From NCBI RefSeq assembly GCF_000155595.1, contig NZ_DS989904.1:4519987-4583986 (forward strand): a DNA stretch of 64,000 bases. The letters run 5' to 3'. Origin of the DNA: Synechococcus sp. PCC 7335 (lineage in GTDB: Bacteria; Cyanobacteriota; Cyanobacteriia; Phormidesmidales; Phormidesmidaceae). The notes below the pieces were generated by a model. The model saw only the letters and a list, made by a program, of their open reading frames with translations, was not told where the DNA came from and did not search any database. The translations under genes and the position numbers were made by a program. This document shows, in pieces, positions 55,673 to 63,990 of this stretch (position 1 is its first letter; each line of letters starts with the position of its first letter).

Positions 55673-56710
55673 GTGGAAACCACCCTCGGTTTAGAGATTA
55701 TTGAAGTCGTCGAGCAGGCAGCGATCGCATCGGCCCGCTGGATGGGTAAAGGTGAAAAAGACATTGCTGATGAGGTTGCTGTAGAAGCAATGCGCGAGCG
55801 GATGAATAAAATCCACATGCGTGGCAAGATTGTGATCGGTGAAGGCGAGCGTGATGATGCGCCTATGCTCTACATCGGTGAGGAAGTCGGCATCTGCACG
55901 CAGCCTAATGCTGACGAAGTGTGTACTCCCGATGAGTTGATTGAAATCGACATCGCTGTTGATCCCTGCGAAGGTACTAATCTCTGCGCCTACGGTCAGC
56001 CCGGTTCGATGGCAGTCTTGGCTATCTCAGAAAAAGGCGGTTTGTTTGCAGCTCCCGACTTTTACATGAACAAACTAGCTGCGCCCCCTGCTGCTAAGGG
56101 CAAAGTAGATATCACTAAAAGTCCAACTGAGAACTTGAAGATCTTGGCTGAATGTCTAGATCGCTCGATCGATGAACTCGTGATCATCGTTATGAAGCGC
56201 GAGCGGCACAATGATTTGATCAAAGAGATTCGCGATGCCGGTGCCCGTGTGCGTTTGATTAGTGATGGCGACGTTTCTGCTGCTATCTCCTGTGGGTTTG
56301 AAGGCACCAATGTTCACGGTCTTATGGGAATTGGCGCGGCACCCGAGGGCGTCATTTCCGCAGCGGCTATGCGCTGTTTAGGGGGTCACTTCCAAGGCCA
56401 GCTAATTTACGATCCTGCGGTTGTAAAAACAGGCTTAATTGGCGAGAGCAAAGAAGCAAACCTAGAGCGTCTATCCTCTATGGGAATTGACGATCCTGAC
56501 AAAGTCTACACCGCTGAAGAACTGGCTAACGGTGAAAATGTGCTGTTTGCTGGCTGCGGTATTACACCTGGTACATTGATGAACGGTGTTCGCTTCTTCA
56601 ACGGCGGCTACCGTACTCAGAGTCTGGTTATTTCTAGCCAGTCTAAGACAGCTCGCTTTGTCGATACTGTCCATATGAAAGACAGTCCTAAGCGCGTTAG
56701 CTTGAACTAG
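55673..56710 (+). CDS. glpX: Class II fructose-1,6-/sedoheptulose-1,7-bisphosphatase
   Basis: Bifunctional Calvin-cycle phosphatase of cyanobacteria (GlpX type). [51 protein letters not shown] (metal and phosphate site), [19 protein letters not shown] and [20 protein letters not shown] match closely. The frame is open from a TTG at 55655, but known homologues begin just before TLGLEII, so I place the start at the GTG at 55673; GGAGG at 55657-55661 lies 11 bases ahead. About 345 residues. Followed by a strong terminator. Confidence 0.95.
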   Translation: METTLGLEIIEVVEQAAIASARWMGKGEKDIADEVAVEAMRERMNKIHMRGKIVIGEGERDDAPMLYIGEEVGICTQPNADEVCTPDELIEIDIAVDPCEGTNLCAYGQPGSMAVLAISEKGGLFAAPDFYMNKLAAPPAAKGKVDITKSPTENLKILAECLDRSIDELVIIVMKRERHNDLIKEIRDAGARVRLISDGDVSAAISCGFEGTNVHGLMGIGAAPEGVISAAAMRCLGGHFQGQLIYDPAVVKTGLIGESKEANLERLSSMGIDDPDKVYTAEELANGENVLFAGCGITPGTLMNGVRFFNGGYRTQSLVISSQSKTARFVDTVHMKDSPKRVSLN

Positions 56711-57051
56711 TCTGTAAGTGAACATATCTGCTTGGTGTGTAAATCAGCCGCGAGCGTGAGTTTTAGGGTCTACCCCACCCTGCCTTCTCGTTTCTTGGTG
56801 TGATGCAAGCAGGTATAGGTAGGCTAGCGCTGTAAAGTCAAAAGAAAAATAGCTCAGAACAAAAGGGACAAGGCTTAATTGCTTTTTTGTCCCTTTTTAG
56901 ATCCCATCGTTTGCCTCGTCTATCTCCCGTAAGATGGAGTTTTGTTTAGTTTTCTTGAGATGTTTCCCAGATATTTAATAATTTAAAGAGAGCCTTGCTG
57001 CTCATCCGATTATAAATAGAAGACTTTTCATAACAGATCTGAAGGAACCGA
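56711..57051. other. Intergenic, 341 bp
   Basis: Contains the FBP/SBPase terminator (56861-56900). The remainder should be the hemA promoter and leader. Confidence 0.5.
56861..56900 (+). terminator. Intrinsic terminator after the FBP/SBPase gene
   Basis: aaaagggacaa (56861-56871) pairs with ttgtccctttt (56887-56897), with an inner aagg/ctt pairing and a T tract. It ends transcription about 150 bp before hemA. Confidence 0.85.
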
Positions 57052-58353
57052 ATGAATATTGCTGTTGTTGGGCTTAGTCACCAGACTGCGCCAGTAGAAA
57101 TCCGAGAAAAGCTGAGCATTCCTTCTGCTCAAGTTGCTGATGCGATCGCTCACCTTGGCAATTCGCCCACCATCGAAGAAGTCTCTATTCTTAGCACCTG
57201 CAACCGCCTAGAAATCCATATCGTTGCCAACGAAATTGAAACGGGCGTCCGCGATGTGATGCGCTTTCTATGCGAGCACAGCGGTATTGAGCTAGCAGAG
57301 CTGCGGCCTCATCTGTTCGTTCTGCTTCAGCAAGATGCAGTGATGCATTTGATGCGCGTTGCTGCTGGCCTTGATAGCTTAGTCTTAGGAGAAGGTCAGA
57401 TTCTTTCTCAGGTAAAGCATGCTTTGAGCTTAGCCCAACAACACAAGGGTATTGGTCGGATTCTAGGTCGCCTGCTAAAAGATTCAATCAAAGCAGGTAA
57501 GCGGGTTCGGACGGAGACTAATTTGGGCACAGGTGCTGTTTCTATCAGCTCTGCTGCGGCTGAATTAGCACTGATGAAAGTCGAGAGCTTTGACAATTGT
57601 CATATCGCCATCCTGGGTGCAGGGAAGATGGCCCGCCTACTAGTACAGCACCTAGTGTCTAAACGAGCCAATAAAATTACGCTGTTGAATCGGACTATCG
57701 ATCGAGCGAACAATTTGGCCGGTCAGTTTGGAGATGTCGATATTCAAACGGGAACGCTCGACAGCATGCTAGAGGCTGTCGTTGCGGCTGACGTGGTGTT
57801 TACCTGTACTTCTTCAGTTGAGCCAATTTTACACCGAGAGAATCTAGAGCCTGTCTGCAACGGTAGCCAAATTTTGGTATTTGATATTGCGGTCCCTCGT
57901 AACGTTCATAGCAATATTGCTGAGATTGACACTGTCTTCGCGTTTAACGTAGACGATTTAAAGGCAGTGGTCGCGCAAAATCAGGAAAGTCGGAGACAGA
58001 TGGCGCTAGAGGCCGAGGCTCTATTGGATGAGGAAGTAGAAGCGTTTATGGACTGGTTGCGATCGCTCGATACCGTCCCTACCATCAGCAGCTTGCGTAG
58101 CAAAGTGGAGACCATTCGCGAGCAAGAGCTAGAAAAAGCCATGTCTCGTCTAGGTTCAGAATTTTCTGAGAAGCACCGTGGTGTCGTAGAAGCGCTGACT
58201 CGGGGCATTGTGAATAAGATTTTGCATGATCCAATGACTCAGTTACGATCGCAAAGGGATATGGAAGCGAGAGACCGGGCAATGGAAACATTGCAGATAT
58301 TGTTCAATCTAGAAACGGCTGCTCGTAATGGCGTCGCGGGTACCCGCCGCTAG
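57052..58353 (+). CDS. hemA: Glutamyl-tRNA reductase
   Basis: First committed enzyme of tetrapyrrole synthesis, producing glutamate-1-semialdehyde from Glu-tRNA. Start [20 protein letters not shown], catalytic Cys in [14 protein letters not shown] (about 49), [25 protein letters not shown] site [16 protein letters not shown], and the C-terminal dimerisation helix. 433 residues is the cyanobacterial length. Supplies haem and chlorophyll precursors. Confidence 0.97.
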   Translation: MNIAVVGLSHQTAPVEIREKLSIPSAQVADAIAHLGNSPTIEEVSILSTCNRLEIHIVANEIETGVRDVMRFLCEHSGIELAELRPHLFVLLQQDAVMHLMRVAAGLDSLVLGEGQILSQVKHALSLAQQHKGIGRILGRLLKDSIKAGKRVRTETNLGTGAVSISSAAAELALMKVESFDNCHIAILGAGKMARLLVQHLVSKRANKITLLNRTIDRANNLAGQFGDVDIQTGTLDSMLEAVVAADVVFTCTSSVEPILHRENLEPVCNGSQILVFDIAVPRNVHSNIAEIDTVFAFNVDDLKAVVAQNQESRRQMALEAEALLDEEVEAFMDWLRSLDTVPTISSLRSKVETIREQELEKAMSRLGSEFSEKHRGVVEALTRGIVNKILHDPMTQLRSQRDMEARDRAMETLQILFNLETAARNGVAGTRR

Positions 58354-58421
58354 CACCTATCGCGATCACCTGTTGCTAGAAGAATCGCTTCGACTATCTT
58401 CTCCAAAAAAACGATTGACAC

Positions 58422-58453
58422 AAGCTCTCCTAGGTTTTCGCTTAGGAGAGCTT
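58422..58453 (+). terminator. Hairpin downstream of hemA
   Basis: aagctctccta (58422-58432) pairs with taggagagctt (58443-58453) around a ten-base loop. The following T content is low, so termination efficiency is uncertain. Confidence 0.55.
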
Positions 58454-58515
58454 ATCTTTGATGAAACATAGCAAACGCAACACAAAGCCTCGCTCGTGAA
58501 CGGGGTGCTTTTCTC

Positions 58516-59796
58516 ATGTTCTCTAGATTTCGTCGCGCTATCGGTCGCTTCTTTAATCGGTCTCGTCGGATCAACCACAAGCCGATCAACAGATTCAGTT
58601 TGATCATCATCATTCTGGTTGATTTGTTCATCTTGTTCAATGTATTTGCTGGGTTAGACGATATTAGTCGGTGGCCACTTAGCCCAGAGAAAACATATCC
58701 CTGTCGTTCGGAATGGATCAGCTATCGTGAAGACACTGCAGAAGAGAAAGACTACCGTTTTATCAACCAGCTAGTCTCATCGGATAGTGATACCCAAAAC
58801 CCTAGGTTACCCGCCACGATTAATCAGTCATACTACCGAGGTAGCTACTATGGTAGCTATCAAGATCTCGGCAGAGGCCATCTAGGTGAAGTATCTGAGA
58901 TTTGCTTGCAATACGAATCTGCTCTTGAGGCTGTCGATAGTCTAGATAACAAAACAATTATCAGCCGCATCAACGACATTCAAGCCGAGATCAGTTCCTT
59001 TACGAGGCAGAACGCTGATATTCGTCAGCAATATGATTCAACGCTGCTAGAAGAGATTGCAGGCCAGCCACGAGAGCAATCAATCAACGCCGTAGAAGCA
59101 GCACAGGCAAGACGCGAGATCGAACAAAACGATCAGGCGATCGCTCAAAGAGAAGCCACCCTCGAAACGCTCAAAACAGAACTGATCTCTACACCAGAAA
59201 GCCAAACCTTTCTATCCCTACTTAGCGACGATACTAGATTCAACCAAATTGACAACGGCTATCAGCGAGCGAGCTTCTGGTATCCCAGCATTCAACTGTT
59301 CTTTCAAGGACTGTTCCTGCTGCCCCTTATCGTTGTTGCATCCGGTGTGAACCGCCTGGCCGAGCGAAGAGACTATGGCTATATATCACTAATTAGCTGG
59401 CATCTATTTGTCATCTTCTGTATTCCTCTGGTCTGGAAAATCTTTGAGTTTTTGCAATTTGGGTTCTTAATTGAGCTGTTAATAGAGTTCTTAGAATTTC
59501 TATTTGGTGGTCTCCGCTTCCTAATCAACTATCTGCAGATTCTGTTGATTCCAGCGATTGGATTTGGCGTCATCAAGTTCTTTCAAAGGTTTGTGTTTAA
59601 CACTCGCCTGCAGGCTGCCAACCGCGTACAAAGTGGGCGCTGCGTCAACTGCGCCAAGAAAATTCGCAAGCGTGACCTACACTGTCCTCACTGCAGCTAC
59701 TCTCAATATCAAGAATGCACAAACTGCCATAACCTCACCTATAGACACCTCCCCCACTGCAAACACTGCGGTACCGAGCAGACACTGGAACTGTAG
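58516..59796 (+). CDS. Membrane protein with C-terminal double zinc ribbon
   Basis: Not a named family to me. N-terminal basic stretch (RFRRAIGRFFNRSRR), a membrane helix at about 25-43, an extracytoplasmic or luminal segment with helical QNADIRQQYDSTLLEE, then membrane helices at about 255-345. The cytoplasmic C-terminus has a double zinc ribbon: CVNCAKKIRKRDLHCPHC and CTNCHNLTYRHLPHCKHC, four CxxC knuckles. Such ribbons bind protein or nucleic acid. Lies downstream of hemA without an obvious link. Confidence 0.72.
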   Translation: MFSRFRRAIGRFFNRSRRINHKPINRFSLIIIILVDLFILFNVFAGLDDISRWPLSPEKTYPCRSEWISYREDTAEEKDYRFINQLVSSDSDTQNPRLPATINQSYYRGSYYGSYQDLGRGHLGEVSEICLQYESALEAVDSLDNKTIISRINDIQAEISSFTRQNADIRQQYDSTLLEEIAGQPREQSINAVEAAQARREIEQNDQAIAQREATLETLKTELISTPESQTFLSLLSDDTRFNQIDNGYQRASFWYPSIQLFFQGLFLLPLIVVASGVNRLAERRDYGYISLISWHLFVIFCIPLVWKIFEFLQFGFLIELLIEFLEFLFGGLRFLINYLQILLIPAIGFGVIKFFQRFVFNTRLQAANRVQSGRCVNCAKKIRKRDLHCPHCSYSQYQECTNCHNLTYRHLPHCKHCGTEQTLEL

Positions 59797-59910
59797 CGCA
59801 AACCAGATGTTGGAAACAGAGTAATACAGCAGCGATATAGCACTTTTAGTTCAGACATCAATAGCAGTTTTCTTTTGCTACTGCCACCGATTCAATCGCT
59901 AACGATAGCG

Positions 59911-60909
59911 CTAACGTAGCGGCAGTTTCATACTATCGAGTTCTCTCCCCTGACGAAAGAACTGAATCAAAACGAATAATAAAATACCCAACGCCATAAT
60001 GAACTCGCAGTGTTCCTCATCAGAACTATGAAGAAAATTTACCTGATATTGGAAATTGGTGTAGTCAAACAGAATGTAAAAAACAACAATCGGGTAAAAG
60101 AAAGAAGAAATGGGCCAGTCAGGAATTAGATATCTAATATCGAGGGATTTTGTGTTGAGAGATTGTGGATTATGCCTTTTTGATTGCCATAAGCGCAATA
60201 TAAGCCAGCAAGAAGCGCCAATCAGACCAACAATTAAGAAGCCCAAGTGCAACCAGTTCTGAAAAACGTTAAGATTGTGAACTGTCAGCTCCGATTGAGC
60301 ATTGTTTTTGGACCAAAACTGAGGTTCCTCAAAGCCCAGCAGCTTTTGTCCCCAGCTTAGCTCTTCCATCCCAACAAAAAAGAAGCCCGCGCTCAGTAAG
60401 TAGTACAGCCAAGCGGCTACCTTTTGGCCCTGTTGATTAAAGGCCGCTGCCATACGGTAGGTAAACAGCGGCACGACCAGGTAAATTAGCGCTGTTCCGT
60501 ATTCCGAGAGACCGCCTTCGCTACCCATATAGCGCCATTCGTCGCTGGTGGGTCCTACGCGTAGCTTAATTACAATCAGCAAGGCAGTTATGAGAAAGGG
60601 CAACGCGTACAGATACTTACCAAAGCTGGCCTGACGGCTGCGTTTGGCAAAGGCTGCGATCGCCTGACCTAAGATCGATGGCGAGCTGACAAAAATGAGG
60701 ATAAGAGCGATCGCGCTAGCTGCTACTATGCTCAGCCCGACGCCCTCACCTGCCGCAATAGCCATCGCAGCTTGTACCAGCTGAACAATGAGTAAAATAA
60801 CACCCGCTAAGCGCAGCGTAATACCAAACACTTTGGTGCTAAAGGCTAGTCTATGCTGATAGTGGGTAACAGATGGAGAAGAAACAGGTGAGAGCGGTTT
60901 TTTAAGCAT
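59911..60909 (-). CDS. Polytopic membrane protein with EELSWGQ motif
   Basis: About eight hydrophobic helices. The conserved segment GMEELSWGQKLLGFEEPQFW followed by NLNVFQNWLHLG is a recurrent motif in uncharacterised membrane proteins, and SSDEEHCEFIMALGIL near the C-terminus is a second acidic motif. Function unknown. The open frame extends to 61005; the ATG at 60907-60909 gives MLKKPLSPVSS and avoids a cysteine-rich leader that looks non-native. Confidence 0.72.
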   Translation of the reverse strand: MLKKPLSPVSSPSVTHYQHRLAFSTKVFGITLRLAGVILLIVQLVQAAMAIAAGEGVGLSIVAASAIALILIFVSSPSILGQAIAAFAKRSRQASFGKYLYALPFLITALLIVIKLRVGPTSDEWRYMGSEGGLSEYGTALIYLVVPLFTYRMAAAFNQQGQKVAAWLYYLLSAGFFFVGMEELSWGQKLLGFEEPQFWSKNNAQSELTVHNLNVFQNWLHLGFLIVGLIGASCWLILRLWQSKRHNPQSLNTKSLDIRYLIPDWPISSFFYPIVVFYILFDYTNFQYQVNFLHSSDEEHCEFIMALGILLFVLIQFFRQGRELDSMKLPLR

Positions 60910-61059
60910 TCTCTTTATCCTACAGTTTCGCTGACGCTTACAGTTTTGCCAACGCTGTATACACGCTAAGCACTTTATCACAATGGGATATGGCCACACG
61001 ATCATAGGGCTACTAGAGAAGTAGAGTCCTCAAGTAACAATCGCGCCTAGACTTGCATA

Positions 61060-61395
61060 TGTGAATTGGCTAGTCACTGATGGCGATCGCTGTGCATATG
61101 GGTTACTAGCCCATGTGCTGTAGGCATACCCATGTGGCATAGTGGTCAAAGCTTTAGGATCGTCATGTATGATTTGGGGGCTACTTTCTTTGGCTATTAT
61201 CAGAAATTGCACCTAATTGTCTGATCAGCACAGACAACACCTGGAACAATAAAACCAACAATGAATGTTTCTAGTCTATTCACGCGCTTTCTTTTTCTCT
61301 GTCTAATACTGACGTTCACACTGGGCTGTACAGCCACGGCGGCTATCCCCACAGAAAGCAGCTCTGATGGCATCTATTTCCAAAAAAGCGTACAG
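61060..61395. repeat. Left copy of a ~300-bp direct duplication
   Basis: The stretch ending in the lipoprotein start is near-identical to 63650-63990: both contain a gtcatgta-gatttg-ggctact block, a cacagacaacac-tggaacaataaaacc-aaca block and the first 40 codons of the same signal peptide. Blocks are separated by small indels. It carries the promoter and leader of the methyltransferase-like gene at 63842. Confidence 0.8.
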
Positions 61396-61407
61396 AGAAG
61401 CATCTGA
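61261..61407 (+). pseudogene. Truncated copy of the lipoprotein leader of the methyltransferase-like gene
   Basis: 48 codons: MNVSSLFTRFLFLCLILTF then TLGCTATAAIP with the lipobox TLGC, identical over about 30 residues to the gene at 63842. After IYFQKS it leaves the homologous sequence and stops at a TGA (61405-61407). Only the lipid-anchored leader remains. The following small ORF begins inside this copy in another frame. Confidence 0.75.
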
Positions 61408-61639
61408 GTTCATTCACGGAAATTTCCACAAAATAGCAATTCTTCCGGAAAAAGTTGAGATTGATTTAGAGCTACTAAGCAAGTGGCTAGACTTAGTCGA
61501 AATAAATAAATTAATTACAGTTTTTGTATTGGCAGTCAGGTTCTCGAAAGATTTGAATGAGGAGGAATTTGGAAAGATAGAAGAAACGATGAAAGATGAG
61601 CTTGGTAGCATCGAACCATTTGCTCCTCTCTTTACATGA
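61367..61639 (+). CDS. Small acidic helical protein, 90 aa, next to the ATPase
   Basis: No family recognised. Sequence is helical and amphipathic, with SKWLDLVEINKLITVFVLAV in the middle and an acidic second half (DLNEEEFGKIEETMKDELG). The ATG at 61367 lies within the duplicated lipoprotein leader, out of its frame, so either this gene took over a start there or it is 5'-truncated. No other ATG, GTG or TTG is available early in the frame. It ends 53 bp before the ATPase gene and has the same lower GC content, which argues that the two are one unit. Confidence 0.55.
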   Translation: MASISKKAYREASEFIHGNFHKIAILPEKVEIDLELLSKWLDLVEINKLITVFVLAVRFSKDLNEEEFGKIEETMKDELGSIEPFAPLFT

Positions 61640-61692
61640 ATCAGCCTACAGTATGTATCTTCGGGTTCTAGACTATACAGGAAATAAAATAA

Positions 61693-63288
61693 ATGTCTGA
61701 CTTCAAACTACGTACCGAAAACATTAAACCCACGAAGATTCTTGATTACTATGTAGAAACTAAAGACGATAGAAAAATCGTAAATCAGTTGAAGTCTGAT
61801 GTACCTATTGTTTTAGTTGGAAGTCGTGGTGTAGGCAAGTCTTTTTTGTTACGGGTTGCAGAAGCGGAACTAAAAAAAGATGTGCAAGAAGAAAATGTGG
61901 TTCCTGTATATCTATCGTTTACGCAGGGATCTATGCTGCAGCTCGATGATGAGACTCAGTTCTATACATGGATGCTTGCTAAGATGTGCTCAGCATTTCT
62001 ACGAAGTATCAAGAAGTTAGGTGTTTACGCGCCGGCATCCATTCTTGCTTCTAAGTCGGGAGACGATGAAGAGAACTATTTAAACCGATTAATCGTGGAA
62101 TTTGAGCAGACATGGAAAGGTGGAACAATACAGACGAATACGGCAGATTTGCCGTCAGTTGACGAATTCAAAGAGACTATAGAAGATATCTGTGAAGAAG
62201 CCGGAATTGACTTCGTAAACTTTTTCGTTGATGAAGCCGCTCATATTTTAAGACCAGCACAACAGCGCCAATTCTTCAGTTTGTATCGGGACGTTAACAG
62301 TCCATACATAAATTGCAATGCTGCAATCTATCCAGGCGTCACTTCATTTGGGAGTAATTTCCAACCAATTCATGACGCTACCTTTGTAAACCTTGAAAGA
62401 GATGTTTCTAGTTCTGGCTATGTCAATTACATGCAAAACATTGTTGAAAAGCAGGCAGCTGCAAAAATACTGGCGAAGATTACTAAGAACAAATCGAACT
62501 TTGCAATTCTGGCTTACGCGGCTAACGGGAACCCAAGAATCCTCCTAAGGACACTAAGCCTAGCCCCAAACGTATCATCTAGAGAACTTAATACGGTTGT
62601 TAAAGAATTCTACAAAAGCAGTATTTGGGAAGAGCATACATTACTCGCTGAAAAATATTCAGGGTTTAAAGAATATATTGATTGGGGACGAGACTTTGTC
62701 GAAGATATGGTTTTGCCGGAACTAAAAAGTAAAAATGACGACTACCTGAACCGTGACAAGAAAACAACCCGCTATTTCTGGACTCACAAAGATGCCCCTG
62801 AGCGAGTAAAAAAGGCCTTAAACCTTCTCTGCTACACAGGCATAATTTCCACGCACACAGATGCGGTAAAAGCCACTCGAAGTGAAGTTGGTACAAGATA
62901 TAGCGTTAACATGGGATGCCTACTCTCTTTAGAGAATGTGCCTGCCAGAACGGGCCTTGACATTGTTCGAAACATAACAATAAAGAGAATGTCTGAGTAT
63001 GGAGCTAATCACGCTGCATACGATAGTCTAAACCCTAACATGACCGAATTTGATAATTCTGTAATTAACCAAGCTCTAAAACAACAGTTAGCAAAATCCG
63101 TTGAATTTTTGGCATTGCCTGAGTGGTTGATTGAAAGATTGAAAACGCTAGGCTTGGATCAAATCGGGAAGGTTTTAGACGCAACTGAAGAAAAAATTCA
63201 AGAAGCCTCCTATTATGTAGGAAAAGTTCGGTCTCGATACATCAAGAATGAAGCATTGTCAGCAGTATTTGAATATTTATCTGGATAG
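61693..63288 (+). CDS. P-loop ATPase, ORC/STAND-like, with C-terminal helix-hairpin-helix tail
   Basis: A 531-residue protein. Walker A is GSRGVGKSFLLR at about 43-54. Walker B is VNFFVDEAAHI at about 175-185 with a DE pair. Sensor-region text INCNAAIYPGVTSFGSNFQP and LAYAANGNPRILLRTLSLAP (sensor 2 with NPR) is typical of ORC/Cdc6-like and STAND ATPases. Residues about 330-460 look like a winged-helix and helical region. The last 60 residues (LPEWLIERLKTLGLDQIGKV, then ATEEKIQEASYYVGKVRSRY) resemble a helix-hairpin-helix or RNA-polymerase alpha-CTD-like fold. Possible roles are DNA-bound sensing or a defence module; neither is shown. It sits between the two copies of a duplicated block and is AT-richer than its neighbours. 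Confidence 0.85.
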   Translation: MSDFKLRTENIKPTKILDYYVETKDDRKIVNQLKSDVPIVLVGSRGVGKSFLLRVAEAELKKDVQEENVVPVYLSFTQGSMLQLDDETQFYTWMLAKMCSAFLRSIKKLGVYAPASILASKSGDDEENYLNRLIVEFEQTWKGGTIQTNTADLPSVDEFKETIEDICEEAGIDFVNFFVDEAAHILRPAQQRQFFSLYRDVNSPYINCNAAIYPGVTSFGSNFQPIHDATFVNLERDVSSSGYVNYMQNIVEKQAAAKILAKITKNKSNFAILAYAANGNPRILLRTLSLAPNVSSRELNTVVKEFYKSSIWEEHTLLAEKYSGFKEYIDWGRDFVEDMVLPELKSKNDDYLNRDKKTTRYFWTHKDAPERVKKALNLLCYTGIISTHTDAVKATRSEVGTRYSVNMGCLLSLENVPARTGLDIVRNITIKRMSEYGANHAAYDSLNPNMTEFDNSVINQALKQQLAKSVEFLALPEWLIERLKTLGLDQIGKVLDATEEKIQEASYYVGKVRSRYIKNEALSAVFEYLSG

Positions 63289-63302
63289 ACGCACCTTGCC
63301 TC

Positions 63303-63352
63303 CTAACACAGCCGCTGCACCCGACCTACTACAGGTGCAGCGGCTGTGTTAG
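63303..63352. repeat. Perfect 19-bp inverted repeat directly after the ATPase gene
   Basis: ctaacacagccgctgcacc (63303-63321) and ggtgcagcggctgtgttag (63334-63352) are exact complements around a 12-base loop. It starts 15 bp after the stop codon and has no T run. GTTGGAT follows at about 63372-63378. The layout resembles integron attC sites or a mobile-element end more than a plain terminator; identity unproved. Confidence 0.85.
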
Positions 63353-63360
63353 CACGGTCG

Positions 63361-63620
63361 GCAAACAAAACGTTGGATAGGTTGAGACGTCATTCGAGAC
63401 TTAAGGTCTGGTAGCGAATCCAGCTAGTTGAGCAGCGCTATCCCTTGTTCGACTACGCAGCCAAGTCCAATCGAAGTAACTGATAGCCAATTGAGCAGTC
63501 ACTTTAGTCTGTGCCCAAAGCTTGCCAAACCGGTTTCGTTGTCTATGCCAACGCCCTGCTTGCTGATAAACAATACCGTTCGCCGGCAACCAACATAAAT
63601 CTTCAATCGGTAAAACCTCT
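63361..63620 (-). mobile_element. Probable transposase 3'-end remnant
   Basis: On the minus strand a frame reads AGRWHRQRNRFGKLW, then KVTAQLAISYFDWTW and SAAQLAGFATRP before a stop. Shifting the frame just after it gives NDVSTYPT. The order basic helix, KVTAQL...YFxW, AAQxAG, then W/N-DLxTYPT is what I expect at the C-terminus of a cyanobacterial DDE transposase. The upstream catalytic domain is absent. Family not assigned. Confidence 0.4.
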
Positions 63621-63649
63621 GCTATATCTATATATAGAGCTATGGAGAA

Positions 63650-63990
63650 GGATGCGTTCCTACCTTACCAATCACGTTGGCTGCTATGTGTATAGGTTTC
63701 AGTCCATGTACTATACCTTGGCGTGGAAAACCAAAGCTCTAGGCTTGTCATGTACGATTTGAGGGCTACTTCCGGCTGTTGCTAAAATCATATTCAATCA
63801 TTTGAGCGACACAGACAACACTTGGAACAATAAAACCAACAATGAATGTTTCTAGCCTATTCACGCGCTTTCTTTTTCTCTGTTTGATACTGACGTTCAC
63901 ACTAGGTTGCACAGCAACAGCAGCTATTCCCATAGATAGCAGTGATAGCATCTACAGCTACAAGAAGCCTAGCTCTGACGGTATTGGCAA
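63650..63990. repeat. Right copy of the ~300-bp direct duplication
   Basis: Corresponds to 61060-61395. It leads directly into the longer lipoprotein-methyltransferase-like gene, so it is probably the original location. Confidence 0.8.

Larger units (their letters stand above)
63289..63841. other. Intergenic, 553 bp
   Basis: Holds a perfect palindrome (63303-63352), a probable transposase remnant on the minus strand (63361-63620) and the right copy of the duplicated promoter block (from about 63650). Confidence 0.6.

Noticed and set aside
61141-61260. Small palindromes of the gcatatggg/cccatgtgc type in the duplicated promoter block
   Set aside because: Imperfect, short and not kept in the right-hand copy.
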